Assembly (NCBI RefSeq): GCF_014647235.1
Contig: NZ_BMOU01000001.1
Location: 1,096,262 to 1,160,261 of the forward strand
Length of the DNA stretch: 64,000 nucleotides
Reading direction: 5' to 3'
Source of the DNA: Haloarcula pellucida
Lineage (GTDB): Archaea; Halobacteriota; Halobacteria; Halobacteriales; Haloarculaceae
Part shown: in pieces, positions 45,559-54,719 of the stretch
Layout: each line of letters begins with the position of its first letter
Numbering within the stretch: position 1 is the stretch's first letter
Made by a program: the position numbers and the translations under genes
Notes under the pieces: model-generated
What the model was told of the DNA's origin: nothing
Database searches by the model: none
Seen by the model: only the letters and a program-made list of their open reading frames with translations

Positions 45559-45954
45559 TCAGAACGTCACGCGGTCGCCAGCGCCGAGCCAGTAGCGATC
45601 GACGGCCAACACGACGGCTATCACGACCGGAAACGTGCCGAGCCAGTAGTACAGTTGCGTGAACGGGTCCGGCGGCGCGGCGATGGCGGCGGTGAGGAAC
45701 CCGACCAGACTCCCGACGGCGAGCGTCCTCACGGCGACGTATCGGCGCCCCGGATCGCTGACTCGCTCCCGTCGCCGTCGAAGGAGAGACAGCGTCAGCG
45801 GGACGACGGGATAGGTCACGACCGCGACTGACCCCCAGAACCACGGGTTCAGACCGCGTGACGCCGCGTCGAGGGCGACCCAGAGCGCGACCGACACCAC
45901 CGTAACGAGGAGTACGAGAACTATCAGAGCAAGCAGGAGGGCGTGCTGTGTCAC
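45559..45954 (-). CDS. Small membrane protein (131 aa)
   Basis: This 131-residue protein has about four membrane helices. The N-terminal helix is strongly hydrophobic (MTQHALLLALIVLVLLVTVVSVALW), then AASRGLNPWFWGSVAVVTYPVVPL and an arginine-rich loop. The family is not recognised. It lies between the leuB gene and the other membrane gene on the same strand, 48 bases before leuB. Confidence 0.7.
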   Translation of the reverse strand: MTQHALLLALIVLVLLVTVVSVALWVALDAASRGLNPWFWGSVAVVTYPVVPLTLSLLRRRRERVSDPGRRYVAVRTLAVGSLVGFLTAAIAAPPDPFTQLYYWLGTFPVVIAVVLAVDRYWLGAGDRVTF

Positions 45955-46000
45955 GGTTACGCTTCGAGGGGACGGAACTAAAATCGGCCGGGGCGACCGC

Positions 46001-46642
46001 TCACCCCTGCCGGGCCAGCGTCACGCCGATGTCGTGTTCGACGAGCAAGAAGATGCCCAGCGCCGCGAGGCCGACCGCGGCCGGGTCGACGCCGCCGAAG
46101 CCGAGAGTGGCGAGCAGGCCCGCGAACTGCTGGCCCTCGAAGACCAGCAACAGCCACACTGTCGCTCCGATACCTTCGACGAGGCTGAACCCGATAGTGT
46201 TGAGGTTGACGACGTTCGATAGCGGCGCCTCCCCCCGGAGGATGTTGTCCTCGACGCTGTGCTGTGGTACGAGCAACACCGACAGGACCGCGCCGGCGAC
46301 GAGGATACCGTCGACGCCGCCGAGTCTATCGGCGATACCGAGCCACACGGCCCAGAGCAACGCCTCGGAGACGCTGATACCGACGATTCGAGCGAGCGGG
46401 AAAGAGAATGAGAGGCCGTTGACGGTGGCGTCGGTGAGGACGTGTTCGACGACGAGCCCGACCGTCAACACACCGAGGCCGATGGCCGCCGGGCGGGAGA
46501 TGACCGGCGCCCCCTGGACGAGTGCCAACCAGAGCCCCAGCGCGACCGTCTCGACCACGGTGAACCCGACCATGAGGAACGTCCGGGCCGTGGCCTGAAG
46601 CCCAGTCAGTGATTGCATCTGTCTCGCGTCGAACGTGGCCAT
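46001..46642 (-). CDS. Polytopic membrane protein (213 aa)
   Basis: This 213-residue protein is built of about six or seven helices. Conserved-looking acidic and histidine residues sit in or near the membrane (VGLVVEHVLTDATVN, LVPQHSVEDN, LLVEHDIGVTLA). The repeated VEH/EHxxxD pattern suggests an internal duplication. No function is assigned. It interrupts the leu gene order between leuD and leuB. The 247 bases upstream, to leuD, contain a TATA-like TATTATACGG and no gene. Confidence 0.7.
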   Translation of the reverse strand: MATFDARQMQSLTGLQATARTFLMVGFTVVETVALGLWLALVQGAPVISRPAAIGLGVLTVGLVVEHVLTDATVNGLSFSFPLARIVGISVSEALLWAVWLGIADRLGGVDGILVAGAVLSVLLVPQHSVEDNILRGEAPLSNVVNLNTIGFSLVEGIGATVWLLLVFEGQQFAGLLATLGFGGVDPAAVGLAALGIFLLVEHDIGVTLARQG

Positions 46643-46889
46643 AGCGCTGGTGTGGTCGGTCAGGGTTTAGTTAGACAGTCGCTAAGGCCCGCTGTGAGCG
46701 CGCGACTGGCCACCGTCTGGAACCCGCCAGCGACGGTGGCCGTTTTGCCGACGGCGACGCAGTGGCACACTGGCTACTACAGACAGTATTATACGGTTAC
46801 CGTCGACAGAACCAGCGTCGTCCACTGGGTGAGTCCTGGCGGTTTGTGCAACACAGCGAGGGCCGCCACAGGGATGAACCCCTGCCTAG

Positions 46890-47588
46890 CTAATCGTCCG
46901 CTTCGACGTCCGACCGGGTCTGGTCGAGATACGGCAACTGGTCGGCCGTCGCCTCGATGGCGTTCCGGTTGGCTTTCATCAGGGCCGTCGTGTCCCAGAT
47001 GCCCTCGACGAGTGCCTGTCGCTGCGCGTCGTCGACGGAGACGGAAATCTCGTTGCCGAGCGCAGAACTCTCCGAGTTCTGCTCGGCTCCGGAATCGTCC
47101 GATTCCGGAACGCCGTAGCGGACCGTCTCGGCCGCCACGTCGACCTCGATTTTCCCGTCCGGGTTGTCGTCGACCCACTGCTGGAGCGCGTTGATGCTCT
47201 CGTGGTCGGCGGTCACCGTCGGGATACCGAGCGCGAGGCAGTTGCCCGCGAAGATCTCGGCGAAGCCCTCGCCGATGATGGCGTCGATGCCCCAGCGCAT
47301 CAGCGCCTGCGGGGCGTGTTCGCGGGAGGAGCCACAGCCGAAGTTGTTGTTGACCACCATGACGTTGGCGTCCTGGAACCGCTCCTCGTTCATGGGGTGG
47401 TCCTTCTGGTTGTCCTCGTCGTCAAAGCGCAGGTCGAAGAAGGCGAACTCGCCCAGTCCGTCGAAGGTAACGACCTTCATGAACCGGGCCGGGATGATCT
47501 GGTCCGTGTCGATGTCGTTCCCGCGGATGGGGATACCGGTTCCCTCGACGTAGTCGACCTCGGGAATCTCCTCTGTCGGGTCGCTCAC
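46890..47588 (-). CDS. leuD: 3-isopropylmalate dehydratase small subunit
   Basis: This 232-residue aconitase-swivel subunit begins ...[23 protein letters not shown]. It shows [15 protein letters not shown] and [16 protein letters not shown]. With LeuC it isomerises 2-isopropylmalate to 3-isopropylmalate using a 4Fe-4S cluster in LeuC. The region near residues 160-178 ([18 protein letters not shown]) looks like an insertion before the conserved [17 protein letters not shown], and its DNA is two palindromes. The start overlaps the leuC stop by four bases. Confidence 0.95.
   Translation of the reverse strand: MSDPTEEIPEVDYVEGTGIPIRGNDIDTDQIIPARFMKVVTFDGLGEFAFFDLRFDDEDNQKDHPMNEERFQDANVMVVNNNFGCGSSREHAPQALMRWGIDAIIGEGFAEIFAGNCLALGIPTVTADHESINALQQWVDDNPDGKIEVDVAAETVRYGVPESDDSGAEQNSESSALGNEISVSVDDAQRQALVEGIWDTTALMKANRNAIEATADQLPYLDQTRSDVEADD
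47063..47109 (-). repeat. Two tandem perfect palindromes inside leuD
   Basis: CAGAACTC (47063-47070) pairs with GAGTTCTG (47074-47081). TCCGGAATCG (47088-47097) pairs with CGATTCCGGA (47100-47109). Both are perfect, with two- or three-base loops. They encode the poorly conserved Ser/Glu-rich stretch of LeuD. The arrangement suggests an in-frame palindromic insertion. Confidence 0.75.
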
Positions 47589-49006
47589 GCTAAGTTCACC
47601 TCCTTCAGGTCGCGCACGTCAGACACCTCGCCGGTGATGGCCGCGGCGGCCACCATCCGGGGGTTCATCAGGACGGTCCGCCCGTCCTTCGAACCCTGTC
47701 GACCGACGAAGTTCCGGTTCGACGAGGACGCACAGGCTTCGTCGCCCTCTAGCTGGTCCTCGTTCATGCCGAGACACATCGAACAGCCAGCGTTGCGCCA
47801 CTCGAAGCCGGCTTCCTCGAAGACATCCTTCAGGCCTTCCTCCTCGGCGGCGCGCTGGACGCGCTGACTGCCGGGGACGACGAAGGCTCGCACGTCCTCG
47901 TCGACCTGTCGACCCTTCACGATGCGGGCCGCACGGCGCAGGTCGGGGAGGCGAGCGTTGGTACAGGAGCCGAGGAAGGCGACGTCGATGTCGTAGCCCT
48001 CCATCGTCTCTCCGGGTTCGACGCGCATGTGCTTCTGGGCGCGTCGGGCGGTGTCTTGCTTGTCCTCGGCGAGGTCCTCGGGTGCCGGGATGGGGTCGTC
48101 GATGCCGATGCCCTGTCCGGGCGTGGTCCCCCACGTGACGACGGGGTCCAGTTCGCTGGCGTCGATCTCGACGACGTCGTCGTACTCGGCGTCGTCGTCG
48201 CTCTGGATGGACTCCCAGTACGGTTTGAGTTCCTCGAACTTCTCGGGGTGTTCCTGGAAGTAGTCCGTCTGTTCGAGCCACTCGAAGGTGGTCTCGTCGG
48301 GGTTGACGTACCCCGCGCGAGCGCCGCCCTCGATGGACATGTTACAGATGGACATCCGACCCTCCATGTCGAGGTTCTCGATGGTCTCGCCGGCGTACTC
48401 GTAGACGTAGCCGACGCCGCCCTCGGTACCGAGACGGCGGATGATTTCGAGGATGATGTCCTTGGCCTCGACGCCCTCGTCGAGTTCGCCGGTGACCTCG
48501 ATTTTGCGGACCTTCTGTTTCTCCATCGCGATAGTCTGGGTCGCCAGCACGTCGCGAATCTGGCTGGTCCCGATACCGAACGCCAGCGCACCGAAGGCAC
48601 CGTGGGTCGAGGTGTGACTGTCACCGCAGACGATGGTCTTGCCGGGTTGGGTGATGCCCTGCTCCGGGCCGATGACGTGGACGATACCCTGATCGCCGGT
48701 GGTCGGGTCCGAGAACTCGATGCCCGCGTCGCGGACGTTCTCTTCGAGTTCGGCCATCATCCGCTCGGCAGCGTCGTCGGCGTACGGACGGTCCTGATTC
48801 GCCGTCGGGACGATGTGGTCGACCGTCGCGTGGGTCAGGTCGGGACGCGCGACTTCGAGACCGCGCTCCTGGAGCATGCCGAACGCCTGCGGGCTGGTGA
48901 CCTCGTGGATGAGGTGGAGGCCGACGAACAACTGGTCCTGCCCGTTGGGCAGGGTGGTGACTTTGTGCCGGTCCCATACCTTGTCGTACAGTGTTCCCTG
49001 GCTCAT
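47585..49006 (-). CDS. leuC: 3-isopropylmalate dehydratase large subunit
   Basis: This 473-residue aconitase-family subunit binds the 4Fe-4S cluster via the cysteine of [12 protein letters not shown] and the pair in CSMCLGMN. It starts [42 protein letters not shown], the LeuC N-terminus (typical [11 protein letters not shown]). [23 protein letters not shown] is also present. Length is as expected (about 470). It is in the chain ilvC-small protein-leuC-leuD. Confidence 0.97.
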   Translation of the reverse strand: MSQGTLYDKVWDRHKVTTLPNGQDQLFVGLHLIHEVTSPQAFGMLQERGLEVARPDLTHATVDHIVPTANQDRPYADDAAERMMAELEENVRDAGIEFSDPTTGDQGIVHVIGPEQGITQPGKTIVCGDSHTSTHGAFGALAFGIGTSQIRDVLATQTIAMEKQKVRKIEVTGELDEGVEAKDIILEIIRRLGTEGGVGYVYEYAGETIENLDMEGRMSICNMSIEGGARAGYVNPDETTFEWLEQTDYFQEHPEKFEELKPYWESIQSDDDAEYDDVVEIDASELDPVVTWGTTPGQGIGIDDPIPAPEDLAEDKQDTARRAQKHMRVEPGETMEGYDIDVAFLGSCTNARLPDLRRAARIVKGRQVDEDVRAFVVPGSQRVQRAAEEEGLKDVFEEAGFEWRNAGCSMCLGMNEDQLEGDEACASSSNRNFVGRQGSKDGRTVLMNPRMVAAAAITGEVSDVRDLKEVNLA

Positions 49007-49085
49007 GCGAAATCACCGTGTGATTGAGCACGAGGTCGATAGCCACAGCCCGCGCAGCGACGCGAGCAGGAATGTCTATCGGAAC

Positions 49086-49331
49086 TCATACTGTCTCGTC
49101 CCGTCCTTCGGTGCCGCGCTCGTAGGCGCGAGAGACGCCCTCTCCGGGCGCTTCGTGGTCGACGTCTTCCATCGTCTCCGCTGTCCGATCTCCTTCGGCG
49201 TCGGCCTCTGAGTCACGCTCACCGCCGTCGGCCGCCACCGCCGGGCCGCGCTTGAACGCGGCGCCGAACGTCTCGTTCGTGTGTGGGTGCGTGTGGTCCA
49301 CGTCGCCCATCGTGTCGTTCGTGTCAGTCAT
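49086..49331 (-). CDS. Small acidic protein between ilvC and leuC (81 aa)
   Basis: This 81-residue very hydrophilic protein contains two copies of a short MxDVDHxxP-type motif ([22 protein letters not shown] and [19 protein letters not shown]). They seem an internal duplication, with the repeated region 'DVDH...' about 45 residues apart. I have seen this gene next to ilvC in other haloarchaea, but its role is unknown; it may be a regulatory or cofactor peptide. It overlaps the ilvC stop by eight bases. Confidence 0.78.
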   Translation of the reverse strand: MTDTNDTMGDVDHTHPHTNETFGAAFKRGPAVAADGGERDSEADAEGDRTAETMEDVDHEAPGEGVSRAYERGTEGRDETV

Positions 49332-50355
49332 CTGCTGGTGCTTCCTCTTTCTGCTGGTCGGCGTCCTCGCCCCACGCGAACAGTTCGCGCAGGCCGGCGC
49401 CGACCTCCTCGATCTGGTGGTTCTGTTCTGCGTTCCGGTACTGCTTGTAGGCGGGTCGGTTGGCCTGGTTCTCGTTGATCCACTCGCGAGCGAACTCGCC
49501 GTTCTGGACCTCTTCGAGGATCTGCTCCATGCCCTCGCGGTCGATGACCTCCTCACCGCGGGTCAGGCCGCCGTACTCGGCGGTGTCGGAGACGGAGTTC
49601 CACATCTCCATGTGGCCGCCCTCGTACATCAGGTCGACGATGAGTTTGAGTTCGTTCAGACACTCGAAGTAGGCCATCTCCGGGGCGTAGCCCGCATCGA
49701 CGAGCGTCTCGAAGCCGGCCTTCACGAGGTCGGTGACGCCGCCACAGAGGACGGCCTGCTCGCCGAACAGGTCGGTCTCGACCTCTTCCTGGAAGGTCGT
49801 CTCGATGACGCCCGCACGGGTACAGCCGACGCCCTTCGCGTAGGCCAGTGCCTCCTCGAATGCGTCGCCGGTGGCGTCCTGATAGACGGCCACGAGGCCG
49901 GGGGTCCCCTCGCCGCGCTCGTAGGTCCGACGGACGAGGTGGCCCGGCGATTTGGGCGCGACCATCGTCACGTCGACGTCCTCCGGCGGTTCGATCTGGC
50001 CGTAGTGGATGTTGAACCCGTGGGCGAACTGGAGCGTGTCGCCGGCGTCGAGTTCGTCCTCGATGGCCTCGTAGACGGCTGGCTGGACCGTGTCCGGGAC
50101 GAGCATCACGACGCGGTCGGCCTCGCGGGCCGCCACGTCGGGCGTCTCGACGCGCAGGCCGGCGTCTTCGGCGGCCTGTCGCGAGGCGGACGTCTCACGA
50201 AGGCCGACGACGACGTCGACCCCGGATTCGTGGAGGTTCAGGGCGTGAGCGTGGCCCTGTGAGCCGTAGCCGAGTACGGCAACTGTCTCGTCGTCGAGTG
50301 TCGATACGTCTGCGTCGTCGTCGTAGTAGACGGTCGTCGTGAGTTCGTCAGTCAT
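49324..50355 (-). CDS. ilvC: Ketol-acid reductoisomerase
   Basis: IlvC isomerises and reduces acetolactate to dihydroxyisovalerate with NAD(P)H and Mg2+. The 343-residue class I protein has [16 protein letters not shown] at the dinucleotide fold, and GLRETSAS, the loop that sets NADH/NADPH preference. The Mg ligands lie in the C-terminal helical domain ([28 protein letters not shown]). It overlaps ilvN by eight bases (50348-50355). Confidence 0.97.
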   Translation of the reverse strand: MTDELTTTVYYDDDADVSTLDDETVAVLGYGSQGHAHALNLHESGVDVVVGLRETSASRQAAEDAGLRVETPDVAAREADRVVMLVPDTVQPAVYEAIEDELDAGDTLQFAHGFNIHYGQIEPPEDVDVTMVAPKSPGHLVRRTYERGEGTPGLVAVYQDATGDAFEEALAYAKGVGCTRAGVIETTFQEEVETDLFGEQAVLCGGVTDLVKAGFETLVDAGYAPEMAYFECLNELKLIVDLMYEGGHMEMWNSVSDTAEYGGLTRGEEVIDREGMEQILEEVQNGEFAREWINENQANRPAYKQYRNAEQNHQIEEVGAGLRELFAWGEDADQQKEEAPADD

Positions 50356-50947
50356 CTTTATCGAGTGTTGTGGGGCCTCGTTCCAGTGCGGCGGCCCCCG
50401 TCCGCACGATCTCCTGCACGTCGAACTGCCGGAAGGCTTCGACGGCAGCGTCTATCTTCTGTTTGCTACCCGTGACCTCGACGGTCACCGAGTCGGTGGA
50501 GGCGTCGACGGCCTGTCCGTCGTACATCTCCGCGACGGCGTTGACGTCGTCGGGTTTCTCGCCACCGACCTTGATGAGCGCGAGTTCGCGCCGGACCGCT
50601 TCCGGTTCCAGTTCCATCACCGAGATGACGGGCACGAGCTTCTGCAACTGCTTTTTGGCCTGCTCGATGCCCGGTTCCGGCTCCTCGATGAGGATGGTCA
50701 TCCGGGCTATGTTCTCGTCACTCGTGGGGCCGACGGTTAGGCTTTCGATGTTGAACTGGCGGCGGCTGAACAGTCCGGACACTTCAGAGAGCACGCCCGG
50801 ACGGTGTTTGACCAGCGCCGACAGCACCGCCTGTCGCGGTTCGTGGGTCACTTCGGCCTCGGGGTCGACGCGAATCCCTTGCGAGTTGCGTCGGCCCTCG
50901 GGGCGCATCCGTTCGTCGGGCGCGGGGCCTGGCATTCCTCCAGTCAT
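50348..50947 (-). CDS. ilvN: Acetolactate synthase small (regulatory) subunit
   Basis: This 199-residue regulatory subunit has an N-terminal ACT domain ([28 protein letters not shown]), the site of valine feedback in bacteria, followed by the second, C-terminal domain (ELALIKVGG...[19 protein letters not shown]). The extra 40 N-terminal residues are a haloarchaeal extension. It starts at the ATG at 50947, two bases after the ilvB stop. Confidence 0.95.
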   Translation of the reverse strand: MTGGMPGPAPDERMRPEGRRNSQGIRVDPEAEVTHEPRQAVLSALVKHRPGVLSEVSGLFSRRQFNIESLTVGPTSDENIARMTILIEEPEPGIEQAKKQLQKLVPVISVMELEPEAVRRELALIKVGGEKPDDVNAVAEMYDGQAVDASTDSVTVEVTGSKQKIDAAVEAFRQFDVQEIVRTGAAALERGPTTLDKDD

Positions 50948-50949
50948 CG

Positions 50950-52713
50950 TTAGAGCATCTCCAGATGGTCTTCTTCCAGTGCGAACAGGCCGTTGTCGCC
51001 GCCGCTCGGGACCATCGGGAAGACGTTCTCCCCGGGGTCGATGTGGGCGTCGATGACGCTGGGCCCGTCGTAGTCGCGCGCTGCCTGAATGGTGTCCTCG
51101 ACGTCCTCGGCTTCTTCGAGGCGGAAGCCGCGAGCGCCGAACGCCTCGGCGAGCTTGTCGAACTGCGGAATCCACGGATACTCCGAGGCCATGCGACGGC
51201 CCTCGTAGAACCCGTCCTGCCACTGGCGGACCATCCCGACGGCCTCGTTGTTGAGGATGACGTACGTGATGTCGAGGTTCTCCCGGACCGCGACCGAGAG
51301 CCCTTGCACCGTCATCAGGAACGAGCCGTCGCCGTCGAAGCAGACGACTTCCTGGTCGGGTGCGGCCAGTTTCGCGCCGATGGCCGCGGGAACGCCGTAC
51401 CCCATCGTCCCGAGGCCGTGGGAGGAGACCCACGTCCGGGGCTCGGTGTACTCCCAGAACTGGGAGGCCCACATCTGGTGCTGGCCGACGCCGGTACAGA
51501 CGATAGTGTCGTCCGGCGTCACGTCGGAGAACGTCTCGACGACGTACTGCGGTTTCAGCGGTTCGTCGTCGGGCATCTCGTAGGTCATGGGGAACTCGAC
51601 TTTCCAGTCCTGGCACTGTTCGCGCCACTCGTCGGCGTCGGGCGCGCGCGGCATCGCGTCGAACAACTGGCGCAGGACCGCACGAGCGTCCCCGACGAGC
51701 GGGTAGTCGGCGTAGACGTTCTTGCTGATCTCCGCCGGGTCGATGTCGACGTGGACGAGGTCCGCGTCCGGCGCGAACGAATCGACGCCGCCGGTCAGAC
51801 GGTCGTCGAAGCGCGTCCCGATGGCCAGCATGCAGTCCGTGTTCGTGATGGCCATGTTGGCGTAGCCGGTGCCGTGCATCCCGGCCCACTCCAGCGAGAG
51901 TTCGTGGTCCTCGGGGAAACTCCCGATACCGGGCATCGTCGTGATGACCGGAATCTCGTACTCCATCGCGAACTCCCGCAGGGCGTTGGAGGCGTCGGCC
52001 TTGATGACGCCACCACCGGCGAGGATGACCGGCCGGTCGGCGTCGGCAAGCACGTCGGCGGCCTCTTGGACGGCCTCGTCGTCGGCCTCCTCGGGCACGT
52101 CGTAGGTGTCGGGCGTCGACGGCGCCATCGGTTCGACGTCCGTCTCGCCCTGCGTGACGTCTTTCGGGAGGTCGACCAGCGTCGGTCCCTGTCGACCGGC
52201 GTCGGCCAGCGCGAACGCCTCGCTGACGTCGTTGCCGACGGTGTCCGAGTGGTTCGCGAAGTAGCTCTCCTTGGTGATAGGCTGGGTGATGCCGACGGTG
52301 TCCGTCTCCTGGAACGCGTCGTTGCCGACGAAGTCGGTCGGGACCTGTCCCGTCAGCGCGATCATCGGGTCCGAGTCCATCGACGCGTCGGCGATGCCGG
52401 TCACGAGGTTCGTCGCGCCCGGCCCGGACGTGGCGAAGCAGACGCCGGGGTCGCCCGTGACGATACCGTAGGCGTCGGCGGCATGAGAGGCCCCTTGCTC
52501 GTGGGCCATCGTCACGTGGGTGATGTCCGAGTCGTACAGGGCGTCGTAGACCGGCATGATTGCGCCGCCCTGGACGCCGAAGATGTACTCGGCGCCGGCG
52601 TTCTCTAGCGCGCGGACGACCGACTGCGCGCCCGTGGTGACCGGTGCCTGTTCCTCGGTCGATTCGTCGTCTGCCTGTTCGTCCTCCGCGGGGACGGACG
52701 CACGTTCGCTCAT
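50950..52713 (-). CDS. ilvB: Acetolactate synthase large (catalytic) subunit
   Basis: This 587-residue thiamine-diphosphate enzyme forms acetolactate from two pyruvates. The N-terminal catalytic glutamate lies in HEQGASHAADAYG, and the FAD-type and TDP-binding regions follow, ending with the metal-binding GDGSFLMT...NNEAVGMV motif (GDGSF...NN). The first 25 residues are a Glu/Asp-rich haloarchaeal extension. It begins 200 bases after its own promoter; the preceding leader has a hairpin and a tiny ORF. Confidence 0.96.
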   Translation of the reverse strand: MSERASVPAEDEQADDESTEEQAPVTTGAQSVVRALENAGAEYIFGVQGGAIMPVYDALYDSDITHVTMAHEQGASHAADAYGIVTGDPGVCFATSGPGATNLVTGIADASMDSDPMIALTGQVPTDFVGNDAFQETDTVGITQPITKESYFANHSDTVGNDVSEAFALADAGRQGPTLVDLPKDVTQGETDVEPMAPSTPDTYDVPEEADDEAVQEAADVLADADRPVILAGGGVIKADASNALREFAMEYEIPVITTMPGIGSFPEDHELSLEWAGMHGTGYANMAITNTDCMLAIGTRFDDRLTGGVDSFAPDADLVHVDIDPAEISKNVYADYPLVGDARAVLRQLFDAMPRAPDADEWREQCQDWKVEFPMTYEMPDDEPLKPQYVVETFSDVTPDDTIVCTGVGQHQMWASQFWEYTEPRTWVSSHGLGTMGYGVPAAIGAKLAAPDQEVVCFDGDGSFLMTVQGLSVAVRENLDITYVILNNEAVGMVRQWQDGFYEGRRMASEYPWIPQFDKLAEAFGARGFRLEEAEDVEDTIQAARDYDGPSVIDAHIDPGENVFPMVPSGGDNGLFALEEDHLEML

Positions 52714-52763
52714 GCTGTCGCCCCCCCGTGTGTCTGTCGCGGTTGTGTGTGTCCTGCGTGCAT
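52710..52763 (-). CDS. Possible 17-codon leader ORF overlapping the ilvB start
   Basis: An ATG at 52763 opens a 17-codon frame (MHAGHTQPRQTHGGATA) whose stop TGA overlaps the ilvB ATG (ATGA). It has no Leu, Ile or Val codons, so it is not a classical attenuator. It could couple ribosome entry to ilvB, or be chance. There is no good ribosome site before it. Confidence 0.3.
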   Translation of the reverse strand: MHAGHTQPRQTHGGATA

Positions 52764-52823
52764 AGCTGGCGTCTCTGCTGTGTGGTGGAAAGTCGGTACG
52801 GCCGGCGACGAAAGTGAGGTGTG

Positions 52824-52841
52824 AGGGGCTATACAGCCCCT
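52824..52841 (-). promoter_or_regulatory. Hairpin in the ilvB leader
   Basis: AGGGGCT-N4-AGCCCCT is a perfect 7-bp stem with a four-base loop (52824-52841). It lies about 110 bases before ilvB and roughly 80-95 bases after the predicted transcription start. It may be a regulatory structure or pause site in the untranslated leader. It is not followed by a U-run typical of a bacterial terminator. Confidence 0.5.
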
Positions 52842-52941
52842 ACAATACGCACGTCGCGAAGAAGGTCCGCGCCGCTGGCGATGGGTCGAACCCGCGGTCC
52901 AGCGTGCGCTGTCATCACGTCGAAAATCTGTTTGCCACGGG

Positions 52942-52949
52942 TAATAAAC
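52942..52949 (-). promoter_or_regulatory. TATA box of ilvB
   Basis: GTTTATTA on the minus strand is a good haloarchaeal TATA element. A start about 26 bases further would lie near 52920, making a leader of about 207 bases. The rest of the stretch between leuA and ilvB (52714-53046) holds this promoter, the hairpin and the small ORF, and no other gene. Confidence 0.55.
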
Positions 52950-53046
52950 GTTCTGTGAGAGGTGCTGGCGCACGCCTCGATCGCGAACACGCGACACTGC
53001 GCGCCGCTGGTGGCTGTTCGTCGCGGCCGAAGGTCCGGTCATCGGC

Positions 53047-54268
53047 CTACGCGCGGACCTCCTCGGTCTCCTCGTCGACGCCGACTTCGGTGGCGAACCG
53101 TTCCAGTTCGCTCATCGTGACCTGCTGTTTCTCCGCGCCGTAGTCCTTGACGCGGCGGGTCACTTCCCGCACTTCGGCGTCGGTCGGCGCGTAGCCCGCG
53201 TCGACCAACCGCTCGCGTACCGAGTGTGCACCGGTGTGTTTCCCCAGTACGAGTTCGCGCTCGGCGCCGACCATCTCGGGGGTCATGACGCCGGGTTCGA
53301 ACGTATCGGAGTTCTCGATGACGCCGGCCGCGTGGATGCCGCTCTCGTGGGAGAAGGCGTTGCGTCCCACGATGGGTTTGTTCGCCGGAACCGGGATGTC
53401 GGACTTCTCCTCGACCAGCCGTGACAGCTCCGTGATACGGGTGGTGTCGATGCCGGTCTCGACGTCGTACAGCGACTCCAGCGTCATGACGACCTCTTCG
53501 TAGGCCGCGTTCCCGGCCCGTTCGCCGATGCCGTTGACCGACACCTGCGCCTGACTCGCGCCCGCCTCGAAGCCGGAGATGGCGTTCGCGGAGGCCAGAC
53601 CGAAGTCGTCGTGGGCGTGGACGTCGATACGGGCGTCCGTGTGCCCGTCGACCATCTCGATGAGGTCGTAGAACCGACGTGGCGTCGCGACCCCGCAGGT
53701 GTCTGGGATGTTTATCCAATCCGCACCCGCCTCGGACGTCGCCTCGATGACCTCGACGAGGAAGTCCTCGTCGGTCCGGGTGGCGTCCATCGGCGAGAAC
53801 ATGCACTCGGCACCGGCCTCGACGATGCGCTCGACGCTCTCGACGGCGCTGTCGAGTGCCTCCTGCCGGGTCGCGTGCATGGAATCTTGCAACTGTACGT
53901 CCGACGTCGAGACGAACGTGTGGACCATGTCCACACCCGAATCTAAGGCCGCCTCGATGTCTTTCTCGACCACACGCGCTAGACCGCAGGTCGTCACGCT
54001 CGTGGACTCGGCGATGTCACGCACTGCCTCGAACTCCGCGTCGGAGTTGACGGGGAACCCGGCCTCGATGACGTGGGTCCCCATCTCGTCGAGTACAGCG
54101 GCTATCTCGCGTTTGTCCTCGTAGTTGAACGACGTGCGTGGCGACTGCTCACCATCACGCAGCGTGGTGTCGAAAATCCGTGCGTCTGTTATCTCAGACG
54201 TGGAATCCAGTGTGCCCTGGAAGAACTCGATCCGCCGGAGATCCCGACGTGCCCTCGTTGTTGGACAT
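53047..54268 (-). CDS. leuA: 2-isopropylmalate synthase (or citramalate synthase), 5' frameshift likely
   Basis: The protein condenses acetyl-CoA with 2-ketoisovalerate (or pyruvate). The catalytic core FDTTLRDGEQSPRTSF, the metal site HAHDDFG and the fold SGIHAAGV are intact. At about 406 residues it lacks the usual C-terminal leucine-binding domain. The ATG at 54268, 31 bases from a strong TATA box, is one base out of frame with the rest. Removing one C from the plus-strand CCC run at 54243-54245 gives MSNNEGTSDLRRIEFFQGTL, a natural N-terminus. In the sequence as given, the only in-frame start is a GTG at 54288, upstream of the expected transcript. Confidence 0.85.
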
Positions 54269-54294
54269 AAGCACCTATATCTGGACACTTCCGG

Positions 54295-54303
54295 TATTTA
54301 TAG
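54295..54303 (-). promoter_or_regulatory. TATA box of leuA
   Basis: CTATAAATA on the minus strand (54295-54303) is a consensus archaeal TATA element, 27-35 bases before the ATG at 54268. It implies an almost leaderless transcript and argues for the ATG, not the GTG at 54288, as the natural start. Confidence 0.7.
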
Positions 54304-54406
54304 TTGTCCATCGGGCCGGTTCTGTGCGGTCGGTCGCTCCCTCGTGGATGCCGGACGTCAGACGCCGGGCCGAGGATTTTTGCCGTCGCCGCGTCTGTAC
54401 GCGGGT

Positions 54407-54706
54407 ATGAGTGATTTCGAGGGACTAGACCTGCAGGCCGTCGAGGACCAGATGGCGGCCGACGCCGACGCGGGCGGGAGCAATCGCGTCGTCCTCGGCG
54501 TCCTCGACGGGTCCGAGGAGGACGACGAGTGGCTAGACGTGATAGAGGAGGGCGCCGTCCTCGTCCTCGACGTCGACGGCGACCTGAACGAACTCGCGTC
54601 CGGGTTCGCCCGTCCGGTCAAGGAGTCCGGCGGCGAACTGATGCACTTCCGCGGCTTTCTCGTCGTCACGCCGCCGGGCGTCACCATCGACACCGGCCGG
54701 CTCTGA
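54407..54706 (+). CDS. DUF5779 family protein (99 aa)
   Basis: This 99-residue acidic protein begins MSDFEGLDLQAVEDQM. It contains VVLGVLDGSEEDDEWLDVIEEGAVLVLDVDGDLNELASGFAR and ends MHFRGFLVVTPPGVTIDTGRL. I recall the end as the signature of the haloarchaeal DUF5779 family. The function is unknown. A TTTTTG-type stretch precedes the start. It is convergent with the PGF-CTERM gene. Confidence 0.82.
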   Translation: MSDFEGLDLQAVEDQMAADADAGGSNRVVLGVLDGSEEDDEWLDVIEEGAVLVLDVDGDLNELASGFARPVKESGGELMHFRGFLVVTPPGVTIDTGRL

Positions 54707-54719
54707 AACGGACCGCGGG

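Noticed and set aside
52877-52900. tRNA T-arm-like GGGTTCGACCC in the ilvB leader
   Set aside because: No acceptor, D or anticodon stems can be built around it; loop size is wrong.
54268-54288. GTG at 54288 as the leuA start
   Set aside because: It lies only a few bases from the TATA box and would precede the expected transcript; the frameshift explanation fits better.
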